From Imbricaverruca yamaguchii (Eukaryota; Arthropoda; Thecostraca; Neoverrucidae): DNA of 64,000 bases. The notes beneath the pieces were generated by a model, which was given only the letters and a program-made list of their open reading frames with translations, was not told the origin of the DNA and searched no databases. Positions 54,945 through 64,000 of the stretch are shown here, piece by piece. The DNA lies in assembly GCA_034440575.1 (NCBI GenBank), contig JAOTOL010001637.1:3274501-3338500 (forward strand). Reading direction: 5' to 3'. The first letter of the stretch is position 1, and every line of letters begins with the position of its first letter. Position numbers and translations under genes: made by a program.

Positions 54945-55655
54945 CTGCGTTAGCTGTTTGTCCTAGTTAAGGCATTGAAATAGGCAGATAGAAAACATGT
55001 AAGTGTGTGAAGCGCACATGTCAGTCAGGTGACAGAAGTTCACGGCGATAATGGCAGATGACTATTGAACACAGAGTATTAGATATGAGCAGAGACACGA
55101 GGTAAAACAGACCTAAATATGCACGATCACTACACTGCCACCTAGCGCGCGGCTGAAGAATGGCTGAGTCAGCCGGCCGCCTGGTAACAGGCGGATGCGC
55201 TGAGCTACAACAGCATGCAGCATTACAAAAGAACAACCTAACAGCGCATTTTTCCTCCGCCATTTCTTTCATCAAATGGAAGATATTAACTACTTAGCAC
55301 TGTCAGTGCATGATACAGACTCCTTTGGTGATGATGCGATCCAACGACAGTATATTTTAGGCAACGAAATGCCAGTGGACTGGGTGATCCAACATCAGTG
55401 GGTTCTAGGGAACCAAGCACCAGTAGGTTAGGTTAGGGTACGCTAAATTGCATTTGTATTCTACAGTTTTGCATTATTCTTCATTAGACCGTACCAAATC
55501 CACATATCGCACCCCACACGTATTCTATACTTTGTTTGGGAAAAAGGGAATATGCATCTGCATCATTTTAAAATGGGTCATTTGTGTTCATGAGTGGTAT
55601 TTGAATGAATTTGATATTATTTTCTTGATGAACTGGCTGTTTATGGAATTAGAAG
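54945..55655. other. No supported gene
   Basis: Open frames at 55021-55275 and 55448-55663 show no domain. Otherwise unremarkable sequence of the hAT unit or of host origin captured within it. Confidence 0.35.
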
Positions 55656-55659
55656 TGCA

Positions 55660-56479
55660 TTAACCCGTCCCGTCTCGGAGAGGGGGTCTTCAAACGCCCC
55701 CCCCGCCTCAGGCTTTTCGCGGATAGTGGACGAACGGCGTGCGGGAGCACGCCCAACTTTGGCACACCTTTTCCCACATCAATTTGACATGCTGATTCAA
55801 AATTTTGATGGCAGGTCATCTAGGGTCTAGAGTTAATCAAGGTCAAGTGAAGTCGCCTCCAAAAACGTTCAACCAGTCGTCACGCTTTAACAGATACATA
55901 TATTTTAATGAAACTTTCAGCGTTTCCTTATCTTTTGGGATGCAACAAAACGTACAAGTAGATGTTTTTCCTTTTTGACTACATATACATTTTGCGTATT
56001 TGCCAATTGCAGTTTAACTGGAAGATTATGGCTAAAGTAAGCATTTTTATTAGTAAAAACTGACTTCCATCAACGTTTCTCGGTCTGCTCTACCCATTGG
56101 AAAAGGAAAATTAATGACAACTTGAAAACTCAAAATTTTGAAATTTCAAATAAAATAAGTTTTATTTTGTGGGGGCCAAAAAATTGCATGGCCCTGGTCG
56201 ATTTTCCTGTCCTTTTCTCATTCCAAATAATTTTTTTTAATCATATATCCCCAAAATGAACTCCGCAGAGCCAAAAACATAACGTAAGTCGTGAAAATCT
56301 ATCCCCCTTGGTAACGTAACTTTCGGGGGCTGGATCCCGACCTTACTCGGCGAGCGCTTCCCGACGACACCTCTTTCGTTCTCGTGCGACGCTTAGTTTG
56401 AATTTTAGAGGAGGGTTACTATCCGCACTACCCCTTAGACGGGGTGTGAAGATCTCACCGGAGAGACGGCGCGGGTTAA
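55660..56479 (+). mobile_element. TTAA-family element, most complete copy
   Basis: TTAACCCGTCCCGTCTCGG at the left and GAGACGGCGCGGGTTAA at the right form terminal inverted repeats inside TTAA duplications (55660-55663, 56476-56479). The subterminal parts carry C-rich and G-rich stretches and AGTCGCCTCCAAAAACGTTC. It has no coding capacity. Related copies lie at 10285, 22953, 31455 and 39931. Confidence 0.85.
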
Positions 56480-58415
56480 TGTGAACTGCTTATATCTGAT
56501 AATTGTCACTCCCCCCGCCAAAAAATCAAATAAAATTTAATCAGAGACCGCAATAAATTAGTGAATTTGTTTTAAAATGTGTGTTTAAAAATTATATTTT
56601 GGGGAATTTTTTGGAATACTATGTTTAAAAATGAAATAAACCTGCAGCATCACCTAAGCTAGCATAGAGTATCCTGCCTTTGGACAAAGTAGAAACCAAA
56701 AAATAAAATTATCAAAATGACAAGAAATGTATTGTCTAAAAATTATCAAAATATAAAAGAAACAACTGAGCCCAAACTGACAGAAGATGCTTTTGAAGAA
56801 AAAATCCAATTAAAAAAAAATTGATTAATGTGATTTGTAAGATATTTTTATTATCCTCCTCTAAGGTGGTAGTAAGGAAAGTTCTACAATCTTCGCCTCC
56901 ATAAAGCAAATAAATTAGTTAGGTTTAATTACGTTAGGTTAGATTAGGTGTCTGAAAATGATTGCAAAATGTTTTCCACAAAAACATTTAAAATCCCACT
57001 TGCACAGAAAATATGTGGTCCCATCATCTTCGTCACCTTCATAAACATGGTATACTGAGGACAAAAATAAAATAATCACCCTCTAAGACAATAATACTGA
57101 TGGGACCACTTATTTACTGTAAAAAAAAACTTACTTTTCAGTTTGTAAGCAAAATAATGCCAATGAGGGGCTTTTAGTTATGTAACATAGTTTAAAATAA
57201 ATATTTTAAATATACAACATAACATAAATTGCCTTTGGAGAAAATACATAAAAATATCACTTGAAAAATGTCGAGCAATATATTTTCTGAAAATTCTCAA
57301 AATTAAAAAAAAAAACTAACCCAGCCTATCCCTGCCTAAGCTGCTTTCGAAGAAAATAAATGCTTTGTGAGTTTTTAATTTTTAATTTCGGGTGGGGGCG
57401 AAACTGGCATTATCGTGTTTAAGGTGATAAAAAGGAATTGTTCACGCATTTGCCTCCATAAAGCACACAGATGGGTTTGGTTTCTTAGGAATAAGTCCTC
57501 AACGAATCAATTCCCGACAGAAACAAACATTGAACCTTAATATCAGTACCCAACACTGAACAACACCACCACAGGCAATGCACACATGACGCAGACATTC
57601 AAATTCCACGCTTTCCCGCCAATGGTTTTCGCTGTGCTCTACCGTTTTGTACATGACGTCATTGAGAAGGTATTGAAACTGGTGAACTTTAATTTAGGCT
57701 GTAATCAAAGAAAAGGTTTGTAGTGTACAAGTGTACAAAAAAGAATTTAAGAACATCATTTCGCACATTTCAAATCGGGGTACGGGTGTTGTAATGTATG
57801 CTTTGAGGGAGTATTGACCCCCTCAATTTAAGCGTTCATCTCCATGACATCAAAGGCCTTTTCTTCCAGCATGGGTCGGATCCTCCTTTCCAATCGTGTG
57901 ACCTCTTCCGAATAAGGGGCCTCTCTGACGCCTGGGGAGACACATCATCTATCCTGGGGTAGCTTTACCAATCTCGAGGGCCTCCTCTTGCTCTCCGGAT
58001 CCTCATCCCCTTACATAATGTCCTCATCATTTTCTAACCTGGGGGTCTCCTTGCCCATCTTTGGTGACTATCCCCTCAGATCCGGGACCTTCTATAGACC
58101 TCTTCTAGATGACCTTTTTCCGAATTCTAGGCCTCCTAACGTTTTGAGGGCCTCCTCGGCTGTGTTTGAAGCCAATGTTTTCCTCTCTTGAGAGGGTAAT
58201 CTTGGGTTCTGGTGAACTTCTCCTCTCCTAGGGGCCTCTTTCCAGATTATCCTATATCAGTAGCCTTCTCTCATTCCTACAGGGGCCTTCTTACTCATCT
58301 TGTGGCCTCTAGCGTGCTGAGACAATCACGTCATATATCCTATGCCATCCTCTCTTATCTTAGGGGCCTCCTATGCTATCCTCTCATTTTAGGGGCCTCC
58401 TATTCTATCTTGGGG
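56480..58415. other. AT-rich then CT-rich sequence without genes
   Basis: Bases 56480-57480 are AT-rich with T-poor stretches such as GGTTAGATTAGG and show no gene. From 57800 to 58410 the sequence is a degenerate array of CTCTTCTC/GGGGCCTCCT-like units, a diverged version of the minisatellite at 58655. Confidence 0.5.
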
Positions 58416-58418
58416 GAA

Positions 58419-58549
<131 letters not shown>

Positions 58550-58654
58550 GGTCTCCATTCCAAGCCCTTGGAAACCTTTTACGAATTAGGAATTTCATGT
58601 CACGCATCGGGGGCCTCCTCGTCTAACCTGGATGGATCCTCTTCCTAACCGTCT

Positions 58655-59043
58655 CTGCTTTTCGTCTTGGGGGCCTCCTTTTCGTCCTGGGGACCTCCGT
58701 TTTCGTCCTGGGGGCCTCCTGTTCGTCCTGGGGGCCTCCTTTTCGTCCTGGGGCCTCCTTTTCGTCCTGGAGCTTTCTTTTCGTCTTGGGAGCCTCCTTT
58801 TATTCCTGGGGGCTCATTTTCGTCCTGGGGGCCTCCTTTCTCGTCCTGGGGGCTTCCTGGTCGTCCTGGGGGCCTCCTTTTTCGTCCTAGGGGCCTCCTG
58901 TTCGTCCTGGGGGCTTCCTTTTTATCCTGGGTGCCTCCTCTTCGTCCTTGGGGCCTCTTTTTTCCTCCTGGGCGCCTCCTTTTCGTCCTGGGGGCCTCCC
59001 TTTCGTCCTTGGGGCCTCCTTTTCGTCCTGGGGGCCTCCTCAA
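58655..59043 (-). repeat. TTTTCGTCCTGGGGGCCTCC minisatellite
   Basis: About 19 units of 19-21 bp, inverse to those in the hAT derivative at 9352-9945. The array lies next to the right end of the 11.2 kb unit, at the corresponding position. Confidence 0.92.
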
Positions 59044-59120
59044 ATTTCAGGGGGTGGGGGGCGCCCCCAGTCTCAAGGCAGGGGGGATATTGCCCCCCTG
59101 CCCCGGTGGCGACGCCCCTG

Positions 59121-59280
59121 TGTATGATACATTCCTATATATTGCCCCAAGCATTCTCAGTGCCTTCTCCCTGGATTCTTTCGTCTGTTCTGATGCCCAC
59201 AATCTTGTGTTCAGAATAACACCAAAGTCCTTCTGCTGAGTCACCGATAGAACTTGGCCACCGCCATCAAATATCGAGCC
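59121..59280 (-). mobile_element. Old CR1-like LINE fragment, part 2
   Basis: The sequence continues the LINE broken at 47932: GATACATTCCTA, AGCATTCTCAGTGCCTTC, GTCTGTTCTGATGCCC and ACTTGGCCACC align to 1714-1865. On the minus strand it reads QQKDFGVILNTRLWASEQTK. From 59285 to 59735 no feature is supported. Confidence 0.9.
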
Positions 59281-59790
59281 TATGACGAATATCGAGCCTT
59301 CCGGGACTATGACGTTCTAAGTTTTGCACCTACACATCTTATATCCTCATTTTATCCCTCGTACCATGCATACGCTGCGTATATTCCACAGCGTGTTAGC
59401 AGCTTGGCCCGTATTAAGTGGTACCCCTGATGACGTCATATAAGGACCTGCGCAGAAAGCTGCGTAGTAGGGATGACGCCACTCGTATATATCGCCTTGA
59501 CTGCGACTACACCTCAAGGCTATAGAACACCAGGTAGAACGTTCCGCTTCCCAAAAAGGAAGACGCTTGAGCCGACCAATCAGCGTCTGACGACCTCCGC
59601 CGATCGTGACAATGGTAAAGGCCATAGGACGAAACTTGTGGAAGGCATTATTCATATCTTATTTCGTTATTCGTGCTAATTTTCTACAAAGGTATTCTTG
59701 CTACTTTAATCTTGACCTTTAATACTACTTTACCATACACCTACAGAGCAAGGCCACATACAGAGCAAGTCCTACGAGGTACGCCTCTAC

Positions 59791-61536
59791 GTGCCTCTCC
59801 CACTACGGTGCCGGTCTTGTCTGCGGTACGGACATGGCGAACGCGCATGCAGGTCGCCAACCCCAAGGTGCAGCCAGTGCGCCGGCCACCACGCGACATC
59901 CGACTGCCACTCTTCCGAACGGAAGTGTGCAGGCTGCGCAGGGCCGCACCCCGCCACCGACCCCAATTGCCCCAAGTGGGCACAGGAGAGGGAGATGTGC
60001 CGGTATCCGGCAATCCACGGAGTGCCACACGTAACAGCACGACAGCATCTGCGTCACAATACCACTGACATTCGCACAACCACAACTGCACCTCTCCACA
60101 CAGCACCTACCACCGGGCGAAGCTACGCAGCCACGCTCTCCACACCTAAGCCCACACCCCCTCCAATACCAGCCCCCACCGGCCCTACCATCCTACCAGC
60201 AGCCGGTTCCCGGTGCCCGGCACAACTCCCTCCTCAGCGCCCCTCCGACCCTCGCCTCAACCGCCCCTCCGACCCCCGCCCCAACCGCCCCTCCGACCCT
60301 CGGCTCAACCTCCCCTCCGACCCACGCCACAACCGTCCCTCCGACCCTCGCCTCAACCGCCCATCCGACCCTCGACTCAACCGCCCCACCGATCCCCGAA
60401 CTCCCCGGCCCACTGCCCCTCGACCTCGCCGCTCACCACTCCTTCACACCCCACCCCACCCAGGACCTGGCCTGCTCCCAAATCCTCTCCACTTCGGACC
60501 TGGCCCTTATCCACATCCCCTTCACCGACGACACGGCCTCCTGCCACACTCCTCCCATCGCGAGTCCGGCATCCCACGTCAGCCCCATCGAGGAATGGGG
60601 CTGCTTCCCCTCCCACCCCATCTCAGACCCGGCAACGTCGCTCCTCCAACACCCAGACCCAGTCTTCATTTCATCCCCCATTGGCACCCACCCATTATCC
60701 ATGGGAACTGGCCGTATCCTTTCGCGCCACCCCATCAAACCGGCCAGGGCCGACCTCACCACCCTGAAGCTTTCCCTCCACTGCCTCCTCCAGGGCCTCG
60801 GCCGCTGCCACACCCATCCGGCCGACCCAAACCAAGGCCAAGAATCAAGGCCACCACACCCACGCAGACCAACTTCAAGCCCAAGACCACCATCTCCTGC
60901 GAAACCGAACCTCCCACAACCTCCGGCACACATACCAAACCCCACTCGAAAACAACGTCTGAGGCCAGCACTCAGACAGAACCCGCTTCTCCTGCCTTGC
61001 CCGTCGAGCCCACAACACCAGAGCGACCCGCCGCGCCTCCCAAGCGCAAATATCGCCGCCACTCCACTCAATCACCCCCCAGAACCCGTGCGACCAAGTC
61101 CAGGCTACCACCACTGCCTGGGACAACTCACAACACTCTCCGTTCATCGATTCAACCTTTCTCCCCAACTCGACACCGACACTACTCCAGTCTAGGAACA
61201 CAGAGAGCCACTACACGTTCGGCAACGGGACTTTTTCTCCAGTGGAACGCCGAAGGCATTCCAGGCAAATTCATAGAATTTAAAGCTGATTTCTTACAAC
61301 AAATACCACTACTAGCTGCGCTCCAAGAAACTCACTTTCGAGATTCTAACTCCACTTGGAACAAAATTCCAGATTACACTTGGCACCTAAACAACGTAAA
61401 CGGCCCACATAGGAAATGGGGCGCAGCCATACTCATAGCAAACAGCATACCTCATCGTCGAGTAACGTTAAATACTCCCCTGAATTGCGTAGCAGTCAGC
61501 CTCAAAGTTGCACATTGCCAAACCACAGTAATCTAA
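59791..61536 (+). pseudogene. Gag-endonuclease fused frame of the Jockey/I-type LINE
   Basis: The frame is open upstream of 59791 (SYEVRLYVPLPLRC), so the GTG there is not a real start. Three CCHC knuckles follow at residues 7-60: CRSCLRYGHGERAC, CSQCAGHHATSDC and CAGCAGPHPATDPNC. Residues about 110-420 are proline- and serine-rich, with ten or so copies of an RPSDPRLN-type repeat. The endonuclease starts near residue 480 (FLQWNAEGIPGKFIEF, LQETHF). The frame stops in-frame with TAA at 61534, in the middle of the endonuclease. Knuckles bind the element RNA; the endonuclease nicks target DNA. Gag and endonuclease in one frame is unusual, since I and Jockey elements generally have separate ORFs. 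Confidence 0.8.
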
Positions 61537-62391
61537 CTTTACATTTCGCCGTCAGCTGAAACCCCCACACCACAAGAGCTGAACGACCTGCTGCTTGAGG
61601 CCCCTCCACCAGTTCTCATTATGGGGGACTTTAATACTAAACACCCCTCATGGGGAAGCGACCAGACAGACACTAGAGGGCACCAAATTCACCAGTTTAT
61701 TTCGGACCACAACCTAGTACTTCTTAACACCGGGGCTGCCACCCGCCACAACCCGACCTTATTAGGATCGGACACTTGCATAGACTTAACGTGCTGCACC
61801 CAACGACTTAGCTCACTATTTGACTGGTCAGTTTCAGATGTTCCCGGGCTGAGCGACCACTATCCAATCACAATTAGGCTCAGCACGGACGCTATCCACC
61901 ACACTAAACTATTCAGACAATCTTGGAATTTGAAAAGAGCGGACTGGACTAAATTCGAGGAACAGGTGGACCTCAACCTAGCAACTTCAGACACCAGTAA
62001 GATAGAGACAATACCAAGGGCCATCAGCTCAGCAGCACAAGATTCAGTCCCAAAAAGTAACAAACCTATGAAAAAGGCATCTACGCCATGGTGGACCCCG
62101 GACTGTCAAAGGGCAATCGCCGCACGGCGCCGTGCCCACAAACAATTCAAAAGATGCGTGTGCGAAGCACACCTATCAGCATACAGGCAATCTGAAAAAC
62201 ACTGCTGGTACACAATTCGAACAGCGCGCCAAAACTCTTGGCAGTCTTTTGCGTCGCAATTCAATAGGTTCACACCTACCGGCAGAATCTGGGACCTGAT
62301 GAAGCGCTTCAACCTGAAACGCCCACAACCAGGCCCTTTCCCCCAGCTGACGGTGAATGGACAGCACATCACTGACCGATTGATTGATTGA
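61537..62391 (+). pseudogene. Endonuclease C-terminus and RT linker
   Basis: This is in the same frame as the previous segment after one stop codon. It contains LYISPSAETPTPQELNDLLL, IMGDFNTKHPSWGS, SDTCIDLTCC and PGLSDHYPITI (final SDH of the APE fold), followed by a basic linker with WWTPDCQRAIAARRRAHKQF. It ends at NGQHITDRLID and a TGA, where the N-terminal part of the RT should begin. Confidence 0.85.
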
Positions 62392-63110
62392 AGCAATTTC
62401 TGGAACACAACGACCTGCTCGACGAATTTCAATGCGGCTTCCAACGGCAAAAATCAACTACAGACAATCTCATTAGGTTAGTGCATGACATCAAAAGTGG
62501 TCTGTACATCAAACGCACAACAATAGCTGCCTACCTAGACATCACTGCCGCCTTCGACCGAGTACACAAGTCAGCGCTGACACACAAACCCCATAAGATA
62601 GGCCTACGCGGACACATGGAACACTTCATTCTCAACTTCGTCAGAGATAGGACTCTTAGGGTCCGATGCGGCAATGTCACATCAAACACCACAACTCAGG
62701 AGCAGGGCCTGGCTCAGGGGAGCGTGCTTTCGCCGTGCCTCTTCATCATCATGATCAACGACATACTTGTCGACCACGGGGACACTTCACTTCAATACTC
62801 ACTTTTCGCAGACGATATAGGAATCTGGACAACATCACAATGCTTCCTTAAAGCTGAAAAAAAATATTCAGGCAGGACTAGACCACATTGCAAAGTGGTG
62901 CAAAACCTGGGGCTTCACCCTGTCCGCAGAAAAATCGGCCACTGTCACATACACTCGTCTCCGTCCTACACCGAAGACGTTACTTAAAATCGATGACAAA
63001 GCCATCGAGCAGGTGAAAAGTTTCAAATTCTTAGGGGTGCATTTAGACGAAAAGCTCAGTTTCAACACCCATATCACCGACATCACGAAGCGAAGCGCGT
63101 CAACATAATA
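62388..63110 (+). pseudogene. Reverse transcriptase core, 5'-deleted and frameshifted
   Basis: It begins abruptly at QFLEHNDLLDEFQCGFQRQK. About 150 residues carrying the first RT motifs (including the usual YRPISL segment) are missing at a TTGATTGATTG junction. Present are AAYLDITAAFDRVHKSAL, GLAQGSVLSPCLFIIMIND and LFADDIGIW (catalytic ADD). A frameshift at the A-run near 62857 moves the rest to another frame: AGLDHIAKWCKTWGFTLS and FKFLGVHLDEKLSF. Confidence 0.85.
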
Positions 63111-64000
63111 CGTGCACTTGCAGGCACAAACTGGGGCGGAGACAGGAAAACACTTCTGCGACTGTACACATCAATCATACGACCCATCATAGAATAGAAC
63201 AGCATGATTTTTTCCACAATTTCAGAAAGTCAGAGTAAAAAATTAGAAGTCATCCAAAACAGCTGCATCAGAGCAGCCACAGGCGCCCTTAGCGCTACAC
63301 CGATAGCTAGTCTTCTAGTAGACTCAAACATACCATCACTCCACCACAGGAGGACACAACACCTCTGCCGTTACCACATCAAAATCAAATCCATTCAAAA
63401 TCATCCGGCACAGCGCTGCTTCATGCCTGGCAGATACGACAGGAGCCGATTTGCGCGCAAACTTCCACCATATAGCATTCAAATTGCCACGGCTCTCTCA
63501 GATCTTAATCTCACAATGCCATCCACTGCAGCTCGACCGCCCATTAGGCCCTTCTGGACTTTCAATCAACCAAAGGTCGAGTACTTGCTCTAGGAGAAGA
63601 AAGCCACTATCACATCGGCGGAGATTCTAGGCCTCTTTCACAAGTTCGCCGATGACAACAATCACAAATCACTCATATTCACGGATGGGTCGAAACACGA
63701 GGCTAAGGTAGGCACCGGCATCACTGGACTAGGTCTCAGACTTTCCAAACGTCTACCGGATAACTTCTTCATCTACTCTGCTGAAGCAATGGCCATTATG
63801 GCCGCTATTTTCATTGTCATTAAGCGAAAAGTCAGAAACGTAGTGATTTGCTCAGACTCCAAATCCGTCCTACAGTCAATTAGCAACACCCACGACTGTC
63901 CTCATCACATCATTGGTCGAATCCAACCAATCGTGGCCTATAACGTAAACATGAAGTTTTCCTTCCTCTGGATTCCGGGCCACGCCAACATCCCAGGTAA
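63111..64000 (+). pseudogene. RT C-terminal region and RNase H domain, incomplete
   Basis: After RLYTSIIRPIIE and a stop comes the C-terminal RT region (SKKLEVIQNSCIRAATGAL). After another stop at about 63592 the RNase H domain follows: LIFTDGSKHE (first Asp), YSAEAMAIMAA (Glu) and VVICSDSKSVLQSI (second Asp), then FSFLWIPGHANIPG, the segment before the last catalytic His/Asp. The window ends there. RNase H removes the RNA strand after reverse transcription. Confidence 0.85.

Larger units (their letters stand above)
59740..64000 (+). mobile_element. Jockey/I-group LINE with RNase H, decayed, runs off window
   Basis: In order the plus strand has Gag-type zinc knuckles, a long proline-rich linker, an APE endonuclease, a reverse transcriptase lacking its first motifs, and an RNase H domain. 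In-frame stops, a frameshift at an A-run and a deletion break the coding sequence. The RNase H domain places it near the I/Jockey/R1 groups rather than CR1. The 3' end lies beyond 64000. Confidence 0.85.

Noticed and set aside
60213..61201. Proline-rich and basic open frames in other frames and on the minus strand
   Set aside because: They are out-of-frame readings of the proline-rich linker of the Jockey/I-type LINE.

Overview
This is eukaryotic, metazoan DNA, most likely from an invertebrate with a repeat-rich genome. Split exons with consensus splice sites, CR1-like, Jockey/I-like and Penelope-like retroelements, hAT-type DNA transposons, TTAA-flanked foldback elements, a tRNA-derived SINE and many micro- and minisatellites all point that way. 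I see no bacterial operon structure, no rRNA, no CRISPR and no complete host gene. The repeat mix resembles arthropod (for example crustacean) genomes, but the sequence alone does not fix the taxon.

Layout. 0-4.3 kb: two CR1-like LINE copies, one with a long open EN-RT frame. 4.4-11 kb: minisatellites, two spliced exons of an unidentified coiled-coil gene (6.2-7.4 kb), and an internally deleted hAT element inserted in a minisatellite (9277-10084). 12.1-14.8 kb: a 2.3 kb foldback with about 1 kb arms and an extra partial arm. 15.3-24.2 kb: degenerate GC-rich arrays, satellite-like arrays and a TTAA element. 24.2-28.4 kb: a Penelope-like element cut by a 2.7 kb DNA transposon. 29.4-30.8 kb: an 18-19 bp minisatellite that flips orientation at its centre. 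31.4-35.8 kb: three nested transposons. 36.5-37.1 kb: a LINE relic carrying a SINE. 38.6-45.6 kb: dyad-symmetric repeats, a second Penelope-like element with inverted terminal repeats, a USP-type deubiquitinase exon that reads into a (TA)n tract, minisatellites and a 5'-truncated young LINE. 47.9-59.1 kb: one 11.2 kb hAT-ended unit with a decayed transposase gene, flanked by an 8 bp duplication and splitting an older LINE. 59.7-64 kb: a decayed Jockey/I-type LINE with zinc knuckles, endonuclease, RT and RNase H, running off the window.

The most informative content is the insertion history, which can be read at base level: target-site duplications (TGTATGAT, CCCCCTGG, TGGCTTGG, ATGCACAG/ACGCACAG, ATAT, AACATGGAYTGAT, CTG, TTAA) and an unfilled paralogous site give relative insertion order. 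The only host protein-coding evidence is the USP-like exon and the coiled-coil exon pair; nearly everything else is mobile or tandemly repeated DNA. Several long open frames begin at GTG or TTG rather than ATG; this is stated where it matters.
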